Shown here piece by piece: positions 1 through 10,808 of a stretch of DNA of 64,000 bases. Where the stretch lies: the NCBI GenBank assembly GCA_021018995.1, contig CM037596.1, positions 105,383,416 through 105,447,415 of the forward strand, read 5' to 3'. The stretch is from Chloranthus sessilifolius (Eukaryota > Streptophyta > Magnoliopsida > Chloranthales > Chloranthaceae). The notes below the pieces were generated by a model. It was not told the DNA's origin. It saw nothing but the letters and a program-made list of their open reading frames with translations, and did not search any database. The translations under genes were made by a program, and so were the position numbers. Position 1 is the stretch's first letter. Each line of letters opens with the position of its first letter.

Positions 1-2
1 CT

Positions 3-687
3 TTATTTGGAGCAGTTACTGCTTCTGAGTTTCGTTGAATAAGTACTTGCACCATAGCCAAAGATGCATGGAAAATTCTTGAAACCACTTATGAAGGGAC
101 TCCTCAAGTAAAGATTTCCAAACTTCAAATGCTCACTTCTCAATTTGAAAATCTTCGCATGAATGACGATGAAAAGTTTTCTGATTTCTATATTCGCTTA
201 AATGATATTGTAAATGGCTCATTTAATTTAAGAGAACTTGTTTCTAATACTAAAATTGTGCGAAAAATTCTAAGGTCTCTACCTAAAAGGTTCAGATCAA
301 AAGTCAATGTTATTGTTGAATCTAAAGATGTTGACAATCTAAACTTTAGATGAACTCGTTGGGTCATTACAAACTTATGAATATGAAATTCAAGATAATC
401 ATGTCACTAAAAGTGTTGCATTTAAATCATCAAAGGTTGAGTCTGATTCTAGCAGTGATTCTGATAAATCAGATGAACTTGCTTTATTTGTTAAAAAATT
501 AAAAAATTTCTATAAAAATAAGAAGCAACCTTTTAAAAAATTTGAAAATTCTGAAAATTTTAAATCATTTGAGAAGAAACCTAAAAAGGATTTTCCTGAC
601 ACTACTCAATGTTTTAAGTGTCATGGTTATGGACATTACGCTAATAAATGTCCTAGTAAGAAAAATGATAAAGGAAAATCCAAAGCC
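3..687 (+). pseudogene. gag: SIRE copia gag, partial, broken
   Basis: This encodes the C-terminal two thirds of a copia nucleocapsid/capsid protein that would package element RNA in cytoplasmic particles. The capsid part reads in frame 3, with residues such as KILRSLPKRFR that are typical of SIRE gag. An in-frame TGA lies at 36-38, probably a mutated CGA Arg codon. An extra T around 345-347 shifts the frame; reading resumes at 349 (DELVGSLQTYEYE) and stays open into pol. A CCHC zinc knuckle (CFKCHGYGHYANKC, 610-651) binds RNA in this family and is intact. The gag start is outside the window. Confidence 0.88.
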
Positions 688-2970
688 TTGACTGCTTCAC
701 ATGAGATTGAAATATCAACTGAGTCATCTTCTGATGAATCTGAATCTAGTTCTTATGGGTTTAGAGCTTTTGTTGCTTTTATTGTGGAAACTAATAATTC
801 TCAAACTCCTTCTCATACTGAAACTGACTCTATTGATTCAATCTCATCTGCTAATGAAATTGATGGCAATGTATTGGATATGACAAATGCCTACAGTGAA
901 CTTTATCAAGAATCAATACATCTAACTAAAGAAAAAATTAAATTAATCAAAGAAGTGACTGAGTTAAAAAACATTATAAGAAATCTCCAAGAGAATGTAA
1001 ATTGTTTCACTCCAAAATTTATAGAACAAGAAAATAAAGTAAATTCTCTTATTGAAATAAATGAAAATTTAAAAAGGGAACTTGGTTTTATTTCTGAAAA
1101 ATATTCAAACATTTACAAGACTAATGAGAAAATGGAAAAATTACTCAGTTCTGGTCAAAGAACAACAGACAAATCAGGTATTGGATATCATCATGTAGTA
1201 AATAAAAATCTAAAACCTGATGTAACTCATGCTCCAAAATTTGTTAAAGAAATCAAATCACTCTCTACAAATTCTAGACAAAAGGGCAATAAATTCAGAT
1301 CTTCCAATACTAGATTTATTAATAGGAGAGTGCCAATCTGCTATACTTGTGGATGGGAAGGGCATACTTATGTGTATTGTCCATTTGACTTTGAATATTC
1401 TCAATACTATGTTCCTAACTCCCAAACTTTTAAGAAAAATAAAGTCATTTCATTGAGTAGTTCACATAAATATAACAACAAGCATGTGATTCATAACAAA
1501 TCAAATCTTAAATACAAACGTGTTTGGATTCGAAAATCTGATTTGACTGCTCAGGTTGCTCATATTTCACTAAAAGCAAGTGAATCATCTAAGTGGTTCC
1601 TTGATAGTGGCTGTTCTAGGCATATGACTGGTGAGAAATCATTCTTCTTTCATCTTAGTCCATGCTCAGAAGGAAATGTGACTTTCGGTAATGGAAGTTC
1701 TTGTAAAATTACTGGAAGAGGAATAATTAATGCACCTGGATGTCCTAAACTAAAAGAAGTCCTTTATGTTGAAGGACTTAAGGCTAATCTCATTAGTATT
1801 AGCCATTTATGTGATGATGAGATGAATATTAATTTTTCAAAAAATCTGTGCGCTGTTGTTGATTCTAATGGCAAAATTGTTCTTGAAGGGATTAGATCTA
1901 CTGATAACTGTTACACTTTTAGCGATCCTCTCCAAAATAATTGTCTTATCACTAAAACAAATGAGATCAATATCTGGCATCAGAGGCTTGGCCACATGAA
2001 TAAAAATGATCTTTACAAATTAGCCTCTGATCAACTTGTTCAAGGTTTACCTAAATTAAGTAAACTAGATGGATCTATTTGTAGTGCTTGTCAAATGGGT
2101 AAACAGACCCGTGTTCCGCAGAAGAAAGTAAATGTTCCTACTTCTTCTAGGATTCTTGAATTAATACATTTTGATTTTGTAGGTCCCATGAGAACAAGTA
2201 GTTTAGGAGGTAAGAAATATGTACTTGTTGTGGTTGATGATTTTTCTAGATATACTTGGGTTGCTTTTCTTAGAGAAAAATCTCAAGCTTTTGATGAATT
2301 TATTATCATTTCTAAGAGAACTCAAATTGAAAAAAATCTTTCTATAATTCGAATTCGAAGTGATCATGGTAAAGAATTTGAAATTTCATCTTTTGCGAAA
2401 TATTGTGCATCAAATGGAATAAAGCATGAATTTTCTACTCCTCACACACCTCAACAAAATGGTGTGGTTGAGAGGAAAGATAGGGTTCTTCAAGAGATGG
2501 CTAGGGTTATGTTAAATGCTAATAATGTGGCTAAAAATCTGTGGGCTGAGGCTGTTAGTACTGCATGTTATATTTCAAATCGAGTATACCTTAGACCAAA
2601 CACTACTAAGACTCCATATGAAATATGGAATGCTAAAAAACCTCAAGTTAGTTATTTTCGAATTTTTGGTAGTGCATGTCACATTTTAAGAGGTCGTGAA
2701 TATCTTAGTAAATTTGATGCTAAAACTGACAATGGTATTTTTCTTGGTTACTCATTGAACAGCAGAGCTTATAGGGTTTTTAATTTAAGAACTCTTACTG
2801 TCATTGAATCAGTTAATGTGGTTGTAGAAGATCAAAAATCAGATTCTTCTTCTGTTTTAAATAGAGATATTGACGATGAAGTTCTTATTGTTCCTATTAA
2901 TCATGAAAAAATTAGACTTGATAACACTAATTTATCTTCTGACAATGAAAATTCTACACACTACATCTAA
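688..2970 (+). pseudogene. pol: SIRE copia pol, protease and integrase part
   Basis: The frame is continuous with the gag C-terminus from 349, so position 688 is not a true start. A coiled-coil-like Lys/Glu-rich stretch comes first, then a second Cys-rich motif (CYTCGWEGHTYVYC, near residue 218). The aspartic protease follows with WFLDSGCSRHMTG (catalytic Asp near residue 306). The integrase zinc domain begins at WHQRLGHMNKND (near residue 431). The integrase core has Asp near 496, Asp near 559 (IRSDHGKEF) and Glu near 595 (NGVVERKDR), a correct D-x35-E spacing. The catalytic residues I can see are therefore present, but the frame is lost near 2940-2970, before reverse transcriptase. Confidence 0.92.
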
Positions 2971-4453
2971 TATCACTGAAGATATCAGTGTAGATATTTC
3001 ACACAACAATATCTTTAAAAATGAGTCTCGACATAGGCCTTCCTATGCTCGTGATATGAGAAGTCACCCACCTTCTGCTATCATTGGTGACTTGTCCACT
3101 CAACTACTTACTAGGCGAAAATTTAAAAATCTGTCAAACCTTCTTTGTCATGTATGTTACACATCAAATCTTGAACCAAAAAATATTAAAGAAGCTCTTC
3201 TTGATGAGCATTGGGTTACTGCGATGCAAGAAGAGCTCACTCAATTCAAAAGGAATGATGTGTGGGAACTTGTTTCTAGACCTTCAAACATTAGAATCAT
3301 CGGTACAAAATGGATTTTTAAAAATAAAACTAATGAAGAAGGTAAAATCATTAGAAACAAAGCAAGATTGGTGGCTCAAGGGTACACTCAGGTTGAAGGT
3401 ATTGATTTTCATGAAACATTTGCTCCTGTAGCTAGGCTTGAGTCCATTCGCATAATCTTAGCAATGGCATGTCATTTAAAATTTAAATTATACCAAATGG
3501 ATGTAAAGAGTGCATTTTTAAATGGTTTTTTGACTGAGGAAGTGTATGTGGAACAACCCAAAGGATTTGAAGATCCACATCATTCTCATGATGTATTTAA
3601 ACTTAAAAAGGCATTATATGGCTTGAAACAAGCACCTCGTGCTTGGTATGATAGACTCACAAAATACCTAATCACTAATGGTTTTAAACGTGGTAGTGTG
3701 GATAAAACATTATTTTTGAAAGAAGAATCATCTAATTTAACTGTTGCTCAAATTTATGTTGATGACATTATCTTTGGATCCACATTAGATTTAAATGCTC
3801 ATAAATTTCAAACTCTTATGAGCAATGAATTTGAAATGAGTTTATTCTGTGAGTTAAATTGCTTCTTAGGTCTCCAAATAAAACAATGTTCCACTGACAT
3901 TTTCATTTCTCAATCTAAATATGCAAAAGAACTTGTTAAGAAATTTAGCTTGGAATCAAGTAAACCTGCCCGCACCCCTATGAGTACGTCAGTGAAATTG
4001 ACAAAAGATGTAAATGGTAAAACTGTAGGGGATACACTTTATAGAAGCATGATAGGTAGTCTTCTCTATCTTACTGCTAGTAGACCGGATATTGCTTACA
4101 GTGTGGGTATGTGCGCTAGATTTCAGGCAGCCCCTAAGGAGTCTCACCTAACTATTCTTAAACGTATCATTCGTTATGTTAACGGTACATTAGAGTTAGG
4201 TCTCTGGTATCCTTTCGATACCACATCTCATATCATTGGATTTTTCGATTCTGATTGGGCCGGTAACTCTGATGATCGTAAAAGTACTAGTGGTGGTTGT
4301 TTTTATATCGGAAATTGTCTTGTTTCTTGGCTCAGCAAAAAACAAGCTTCGATTTCTTTATCCACTGCTGAAGCGGAATATATTTCTGCTGGTAATGGGT
4401 GCACTCAACTCTTATGGATGAAGCAAATGTTGTCTGACTATGGGATTTCTTAA
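2870..4453 (+). pseudogene. pol: SIRE copia pol, reverse transcriptase and RNase H part
   Basis: This continues pol in another frame after a shift near 2940-2970. Reverse transcriptase begins around [16 protein letters not shown] and includes [11 protein letters not shown], the first catalytic Asp in [12 protein letters not shown], and the YVDD box (3755-3766). RNase H follows with the catalytic patch FFDSDWAG, then [10 protein letters not shown] and AEAEYISAG. The frame ends at a TAA (4451-4453) after DYGIS, probably a C-to-T change of a Gln codon, because the next codons continue the domain. Together these enzymes would copy element RNA into DNA inside the virus-like particle. Confidence 0.93.
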
Positions 4454-4697
4454 GGTGTAATGACCTTGTTTTGTGATAACACGGTTATTTGTATTTACGA
4501 AAATCTGCATACAACATTCTAGGACTAAACACATTGATATTCGACACCACTTCATTCGTGATTTGGTGGAAGAAAAAATTATTCTCCTGGAGCACATACA
4601 CACACAATTACAATTAGCAGATATTTTTACAAAACCATTGGATTTTGATCGATTTGAATTTCTTCGAAAATCCATTGGTTTATGCTTCATCGATTAA
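4454..4697 (+). pseudogene. pol: SIRE pol C-terminal tail, frameshifted
   Basis: The remainder of RNase H lies behind the TAA at 4451. It first continues in the old frame (VMTLFCDNT) and then shifts near 4490-4510 into the frame holding HSRTKHIDIRHHFIRDLV, a highly conserved copia motif, and ADIFTKPLDFDRFEFLR at the C-terminus. A short open frame at 4473-4697 is this tail and not a separate gene. Confidence 0.85.
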
Positions 4698-5516
4698 TCA
4701 TTATTTCATCACTTGTATATATATATATATTTTTTCGCACATATTTTTATATAATTCTGTATGATACGTTCTAAAGTTTCATACGTGAACATGTGATAAA
4801 ATTTTCTAAGAATGCATTTGTATTATTTTGAGTTACACTTAATTGGCTTTTATTCTGTATCATCAAGGTATTTTTTATTATCGTTAGTATATAAAGGAAT
4901 TTTTTTTATCAATAGTCATTGCAACAAGCTTATGTTCTGGGTTAATGTTGAATCTTGGCTTATTTGTTCAAATAATGTTCTGTATTCTTCTGATTTCTCT
5001 TACAGTTTGCCTTTTCAACTCGAGTTAATAAGCCCGTAGAGTATTCTATACTTAATGCCCTAAGTCAACTGAATTAGGAGTCATTGGCCTAACTCTCGCT
5101 AAATGAGTTGAATAGAAAGCAAGTAAATTTTAGATTGAATATTCAAATTTTCTTTCACTCTACCTTGAAGCCTAATTGACTTGAGCAAGTAAAATCGTTG
5201 GGATTTCATAAAATCTATTGCCCTAAACTAACTAGTTGGGATTCAATGTTCTAAAGCTCATTAAAAAGGTCTTTTAGAAAGCTTAAAAAGGTGTGAGTAT
5301 CATTTCTTTTATGGAGAACATTTAAAAAAAAAAAAAAAGAGGAGTCTCAATATTATTTGGACTATATGTTGTTGTTGCAATTAACTTTGATTCTTAAAAT
5401 CTTTCTTTGTTAATTATTTTTTTTCGTAAAGTAATACCTATGATGTGTATTGAAAATAGTGAATTTTAAGCTACTCTAATTGCTTCGTATGCATTTTAGG
5501 ATGTTTTAACTCTTTC
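4698..5516 (+). other. SIRE spacer between pol and the third ORF
   Basis: AT-rich non-coding sequence with a short (AT) run near 4716 and a poly(A) tract near 5324. I see no coding potential or recognised site. Confidence 0.6.
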
Positions 5517-5869
5517 ACGGACGTCCGTGATTTCTACACGGACGTCCGTATTTACAACCCCTAACTAACAATTTTCTTTCGGCCGTCCGTGAATCACTAC
5601 GGACGTCCGGATTTCTATAGGTTTTCTGACACTTTACCACGGACGTCCGTGAATCACTTCGGACGTCCGGAATATAAACAGTTTCCAATGTTCGAACGGT
5701 CTTTTTGCAGTTATTGCACCTGACAACTGTCATTCATTCACGGACGTCCGTGCATGTCTCTACGGACGTCCGTCGGTTCAATTTCCAAAGTCTTCCTAAA
5801 GCGATTAAATTTTGTTTCCACGGATCTCAAGGTATTACGGACGTCCGTGATCTTCTTACGGACGTCCGT
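5517..5869 (+). repeat. Five phased pairs of a 12-bp palindrome (ACGGACGTCCGT)
   Basis: Pairs start at 5517/5538, 5579/5599, 5639/5659, 5740/5762 and 5837/5858. The start-to-start spacing is 21, 20, 20, 22 and 21 bp, about two helical turns. Most copies match ACGGACGTCCGT exactly or with one or two changes. The centre GACGTC resembles a plant bZIP (C-box/CRE-like) site; binding is inference. The array sits just 5' of the third ORF and the same motif recurs in the 3' LTR. Confidence 0.9.
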
Positions 5870-5967
5870 TCAAAATTTTTTCTAAACTGGCTTTTTGAAC
5901 CGTCTTCTTCATTTTTCACTCAAAATTTTTTCCACTCTGTGCTTCCCATTTCAACGAAAGATAAAGA

Positions 5968-7152
5968 ATGTCTCTAAATAGGAAAAACTCTAAGAAATCT
6001 AAAGGTTCTTCCTCTTCTTCATCGCATGAACTTTAACGTTTTCCTTCTAAAAGCCATGAAGAACGCTTTCAACGTTTATTTCTTACTCGAAATCTCATAG
6101 TCGAACGGGTTGTTCTTGACAAATTTCTCAGAGATCATGATATGTATGAGATGTTTGCTTCTCGGGATTGACTTTCACTTCTTTCTCTAACGGGCTCCGC
6201 TTACACCGATGTGGTTCGGTGTTTTTATGCTAATCTCCTCAATGCCAAGATAGTAGAGAGTAGGATGGAGTGTTATGCAGTGACTTACGTTTTTGGTAAG
6301 CAAATCACTTTTTCTCCTTTACTTATCTCTGAAATCTTAGGCATTCCTTTAAATGAAAATGGGTATAGTTATCCTGTAGATGAAAGTCAAATTCAATCAC
6401 TGTTTAGTCCTTCCACCGTCTATGACTATGTGTGCAATGTACCGTCTCAACTCACTGGAATTGCATTGCACTATTCTTCCTTGAAAATGAAATTTCAATG
6501 GCTTCGCCACGTTCTTTTTGCCACTCTTACACCACGAGCGGGAAATAAAGATCAAGTGCGTTGGGACATTATTTATCTAATGTTCCTGTTAGACAAAAAT
6601 CGTCCTTTGTGTGTATCTTCAATTATTTTTGAATTAATCGTTCGACGCATGAGGGATGATACCTCTAAAATGTCTCTTCCTTTTCCTATAATCATTAACA
6701 AGATTGTTGAGTCTCAAATGACTCTTCCTCCTTTTCTGGCTACTTTTAGAGCCATGGCACCATTAGGTAAGTTAAAAAAAATTGGGAAAAGGGTTAGACT
6801 AGATTTGGACGATGTTGAATTATTAGATGAAACGTCTGATGAGGATGAGGCAGAAGATTTTTCTGCTCAAGAAGATCTTCGTCAAGCTGCTGCTGCTCCT
6901 CCACCAGTTCCTCCGTATCAGGGTCAAGAGGGTCATTATTATGACCAACATTTTGATAGGATGCATACTGAGATGCAACATATGCATTCTGAAATTCATA
7001 ACTTATTTAATCGGATTGAAACTGGTTTCAATATCTATGGGGAGCAAATTTCTTCGCTACAAATGACAATGATTGACGATTTTGAAGCGATGATGAATCG
7101 TTTTAACATTGTCTTCCCGCCTCCAGGAGCACACTTTCCGCCTCTTGAATGA
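5968..7152 (+). pseudogene. SIRE env-like third ORF, two internal stops
   Basis: From ATG 5968 the frame reads MSLNRKNSKKSKGSSSSSS and is the same frame as the open part at 6211-7152, interrupted by TAA (6034-6036) and TGA (6169-6171). The stops could be CAA-to-TAA and TGG-to-TGA transitions. The position and content match the 'envelope-like'/'plant transposon protein' ORF of SIRE elements, of unproven function. After the folded N-terminal part come an acidic stretch (about 6820-6870), a Pro run (6895-6920) and a His/Met-rich heptad-like tail that could form a coiled coil. I see no clear transmembrane segment or signal peptide, so an envelope role is not supported by this copy. Confidence 0.75.
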
Positions 7153-7646
7153 TGTTTATTTTGTTATAATGCTGTAATTCTGATAATATTATTTTGGTTT
7201 AAGGATACATTATGTTTTAGTAATTCTGAAGAACTTTGGTAAATTTTTTTCTTTTCATGTCTTAATCTTTTCAATTTTAATATGATGTGAAAAGTTTTCT
7301 TCATTTGTGCTTAACTTCAGAATTTATATTTGAATGTAGTTTTACTGGTTAAATGTACCCTTTGTCACATTATAAAAAAAAGGGGGAGATACTCTTTATA
7401 TTTCACTTATGCTATTAATGTGTTCTATGGTTATTTCAACAGGTGAAGAGCTACAACTCAAAGATCAATTTCTAATATAGTGTTAAGGTTACACTTTTAC
7501 TTGGCAAATAGTTAGGGGGAGCAAATAGAGTTGTAATTTCAGCATTTGCATTCTAGATTGATGTATAGGACTTACAAGAGAAATGAATGTATTGTATTTT
7601 TTATTTTTTCAATTTTTGTAAACTATTTTTTTGTCATGATTGTGAC
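7153..7646 (+). other. SIRE 3' untranslated spacer with repeated purine tracts
   Basis: No coding potential. GGGGGAG-type purine runs occur near 7381, 7512 and 7650; such repeated polypurine motifs before the 3' LTR are common in SIRE elements. Confidence 0.55.
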
Positions 7647-7657
7647 AAAGGGGGAGA
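7647..7657 (+). promoter_or_regulatory. Polypurine tract of the SIRE element
   Basis: AAAGGGGGAGA directly precedes the TG that opens the 3' LTR. It would prime plus-strand DNA synthesis. Confidence 0.75.
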
Positions 7658-7658
7658 T

Positions 7659-8340
7659 TGTAAGACTTTTTGTCACCATCATGACCCAAAAAATAGTATT
7701 GCTCCTTTAGGAAATAGTTTTGCCAAGTAATTAAGTATGACAAATTGGTTTGTCATTATTGGATCCACGGTCGTCCGTAGTACACTCACGGACGTCCGTG
7801 GTCACGAACGACCGTGAGTGATTTACGGACGCCCGTGACCCTAAAACATATAAATTTTAGGTAGTTCGGGCAGTTTGGTAACTGATCCGAAAATCTTCAT
7901 TCTAAAAATTTTTTTAGTCCAAAATTTTGTCATTGAGATTACTTACCATCTTTTGATTTCATTCTTTAATCTCTTTGATGTTTATGGGTCTTTACGATTT
8001 CATGTTTGAGAGTGTAAGACTTGTGTGAGACAAGTGAACCTTCGCAAGAAACGTAGGTTGATGGAAATGTTCACTTGGATAGTATGATGGAGAAAGGCTG
8101 TCATGTTTGGTGATTGGAGTGCTAGGGCATATCATTCCAAAGAAGCACTGTAAAGTTTTTTTTTGTTCATAGTGAATTTCCTTTTGGATCTGAGATAGAT
8201 CTCGTGGTTTTTGCCTGTGATGGGTTTTTCACGTTAAAAATGTCTTACGTACTTATTTTGATTGTGTGATGATTATGAGTAGATTTTAATTGATAAATTT
8301 AATAGATTATATTAAAAATCCTAAATATCCCAAATTTTCA
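7659..8340 (+). repeat. 3' LTR of the SIRE element (right edge approximate)
   Basis: The repeat begins TGTAAGAC right after the polypurine tract. Two phased palindrome pairs (7767/7788 and 7804/7825, both 21 bp apart) lie just upstream of a TATA-like box at 7849-7855. A U5-like stretch with GGGTTTTTCACGTTAAAAA follows near 8222. The right end is put at CA 8339-8340 because the next bases align to the following element's LTR. The 5' LTR is not in the window, so the end could not be confirmed by comparison. Confidence 0.6.
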
Positions 8341-8932
8341 GAACCTACGTCCACGATCAAGTCTCGTTATTGACTGGAGACGTCTTCCTTCTTATTATCT
8401 TCTTCACTAATACAAAGAGTATTTTGTTTTTCACACTCTACACACCCTAAGGTTCCATCATTAAATAGGCGTACAAGAGGAGCAATCTTGGATTGCCTAC
8501 CAAATTTGGTTGGAGTGATACTCTTTTCATCTCTATTTGATTTTGATTGGTACTTGCCATCTTTGTCTTCATTTGATTAATTTTTTCCACCTATGTTGTT
8601 GCCATCTTTATGTTTATTTGATTGATCTTTGCCATCTGTGTGATTTCTGCCATGTGCAAAATCTGTGATCTTTGCCACTTATGCTCTTGCCATCTTTATG
8701 TTTATTTGATTGATCTTTGTCATATGTACAAAATCTGTAATCTTTGTCACCTATGCTCTTGCCATCTTCATGTTTATTTGATTGATCTTTGTCATCCGTG
8801 TGATATTTGCCACTTGTGATATTGCCATCTTTATGTGTACTTGAAAGATCTTTGCCACCAGTGTGATTTCTACCACATGTACTAAATATCTCGTCAATAT
8901 TTTTGGTGCAATTTGTATGAGTACCATTAACA
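8341..8932 (-). repeat. 3' LTR, missing its terminal ~96 bp
   Basis: Homologous to 15769-16465 and ending at the same ACCATTAACA. The left ~96 bp expected from the other LTR (15673-15768) are absent, so it was cut at the junction with the SIRE LTR. It also carries about 36 extra bp near 8365-8400 relative to the other copy. Its centre is a minisatellite of GATCTTTGCCAYCT-type units. Confidence 0.82.
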
Positions 8933-8942
8933 CCTCCCCTTC
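8933..8942 (-). promoter_or_regulatory. Polypurine tract
   Basis: On the minus strand GAAGGGGAGG directly precedes the TGTTAATGG start of the 3' LTR. Confidence 0.75.
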
Positions 8943-9009
8943 AAGCTGCAGGGTGAGCCGAAGTGAACACCTAGCTTGGACCGCAAGTCTGTAAAGGAAC
9001 TGCATGGAA

Positions 9010-9749
9010 GAGACTTGGTAAAAATGTCAGCGAGTTGATTACTTGAAGGAACAAAGCGAGTGACTAAAGTCCGAAGGGTAACTTTTTCTCTAACGAAATG
9101 GCAATCAACTTTTATCGCAAAAGAGTTCAGGCGCTCGATGAAAAAAAACTCCTAGATCGCGTAGAAGGGAAGCGATCCATGTAATGCCAGCAGCAGTGGA
9201 GAACATAGACCAATATTCAGCTTTGACGCTAGAACGAGCTACAGAGGGCTGTTTCTTTGCACACCAGGAAATTAAATTGGCACCAAGGAAAACGCAGAAG
9301 CCTGTAGTAGAATGTCGAGTGTCGGGGCAGCCAGCCCAGTCAGCATCAGAGAATCCACATAAGCGTGTAGGGCCGTGGGAGGTAAATTGAAGACAATGGT
9401 GTAATGTTCCTTTAACGTATCACAGTATACGTTTCACACATTGCCAATGAAGATCTGTTGGAGCATGCAGGAATTGGCAAACCAAGTTAACAGAATACGC
9501 GAGACCTGGCCGAGTTAAGGTAAGATATTGAAGAGCACCAACAATGCTTCTATAAATATGTGGATCTGCCAATTTTGGAGAGGATTGTTGAAGGTGATGT
9601 TTTTGAGCCAATGGAGTGGAGATGGCTTTACAATCAAGCATTTTGGCGTGCTTGAGAAGAGTAGATGCATATGTAGCTTGACTAAGTATATATGACACCG
9701 CCAGGGATCTTTGTAACCTCAATGGCGAGGAAATAGTGGAGATCGCCAA
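9010..9749 (-). pseudogene. pol: Copia RT C-terminus and RNase H
   Basis: At 9420-9749 the minus strand encodes the end of the RT connection region: LDCKAISTPL, then DPHIYRSIVGALQYLTLTRP and HWQCVKRIL. Below that RNase H continues in other frames: GFSDADWAGCPDTRHSTTG, LISWCAKKQPSVARSS and AEYWSM (about 9180-9380). The family's last motif, with HFVREKV and NQLADIFTKSL, is at about 9000-9110. Several frameshifts and stops separate the pieces. The plus-strand open frame at 9184-9390 is only the antisense of RNase H. Confidence 0.87.
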
Positions 9750-9818
9750 GGTCTTTCATAGAAAATTCATATCCAAGGTTTTGGTTTAGGTTTTGCACAA
9801 GGAATCCATTCTTACTAG

Positions 9819-10748
9819 TTAAGATAATATCGTCCACATATAAAAGTAAAATAGAAAACCCGAGGATGAGTGAAGGATGAATAGGGAAGGGTCAGCATCA
9901 CTACAATAGAACCCAAGATGGATGAGATAGGTGCTAAAACGATCAAACCAAGCCCTGAGAGCTAGTTTAAGTCCATAATGAGCCTTGTGCAAAAGGCAAA
10001 CATGATTAGGATATAGTCCATCAATAAAGCCCAGAGGTTGTTCCAAAAAAACTTGTTCTTTTAAATTACCGTGAAGAAAAGCAATTCGAACATCAAGTTG
10101 TTTTATGTGACACTTATTAATAGTAGCCAAAGTGATCACAAGATGAATAGTTACAGGCTTAACAACTGGGCTAATGGTTTCTTCGAAATCAAGGTTCGCA
10201 ACAAGACGAGCTGTAAGATGCTCATTAGTGCCGTCGGCATGCCTTTTAACTTTGAACACCCATTTGGACCCAACAACATTCATTGATAAGTGGCATGGAA
10301 CCAAAACCCAAGTCTGATTATGTTGCAAGGCAGCAAGCTCTTCTTCCATGGCTGCATACCATTGTGGATTATGAAGAGCAGATCGAATGGTATGAGATTC
10401 CACAGAGTCAGATCTAGTATTGTGGACTAAGCCAAAATGAAGAGAACGATAATTAATGGAAGATGAGGTTCCATCTCGAAGGCGAGTAGTCATCGGGTGG
10501 GCCATAGGGCTATCGCTATGAAGTATGGGCTCAGGTGACAAAGTTGGTGAAGAGTCACTAATATGAATAGGTAGGGGTGAAGCTAGTGCAATGGTTGGAG
10601 CATGACTAGTTGGAGAAGAATTAATTTCGCTAGGTTTTGGATTGTGGAGTAGAGTAATAGGACTAGGTTGTTCAATCAAGGGGGTAGGATTAGGAATGTG
10701 GAGAGTAGTAGTGGACTCAAATGTTAGTTGACAATCCAATTCGGTCAA
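9819..10748 (-). pseudogene. pol: Copia reverse transcriptase
   Basis: A Ser/Pro/Thr-rich linker comes first, then the RT domain: NPQWYAAMEEELAALQHNQT, VGSKWVFKVKRHADG, the first catalytic Asp in KQLDVRIAFLHG, and LLHKAHYGLKLALRAWFD. The usual Lys-Gln-Ala-Pro-Arg segment ([10 protein letters not shown]) reads AHYGLKLALR, so at least two conserved residues have changed. The frame shifts just before the catalytic box; LLYVDDIIL is present in the next frame near 9825-9850. Enzymatically dead as it stands. Confidence 0.9.
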
Positions 10749-10808
10749 ATCAAAGGTGGGTACAGAATGAGCAGGGATGATGGGTGTATGGCCTATTTGC
10801 TCGTCTTG

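Larger units (their letters stand above)
1..8340 (+). mobile_element. SIRE-lineage Ty1/copia retrotransposon, 3' part (5' end off window)
   Basis: The order gag, protease, integrase, reverse transcriptase and RNase H on one strand is that of Ty1/copia. The additional ORF after RNase H, the long spacer and the purine-rich GGGGGAG motifs before the 3' LTR are typical of the SIRE (Maximus) lineage, whose members carry an envelope-like third ORF. The 5' LTR and start of gag lie left of the window. The element is dead: a stop in gag, a frameshift inside gag, one between integrase and RT, a stop and frameshift near the end of RNase H, and two stops in the third ORF. The right edge is set where homology to the next element begins. 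Confidence 0.9.

Noticed and set aside
5517..5869. CRISPR-like array, because of spaced repeats
   Set aside because: The repeats are perfect short palindromes in pairs with very short spacers inside a plant retrotransposon; no cas genes and a eukaryotic context.
8622..8819. Cys/His-rich repeat protein (also 16032-16307)
   Set aside because: It lies inside LTR minisatellite units; the reading is a by-product of the repeat.
9184..9390. Plus-strand 68-codon frame
   Set aside because: It is the antisense of copia RNase H (GFSDADWAG and following) on the minus strand.
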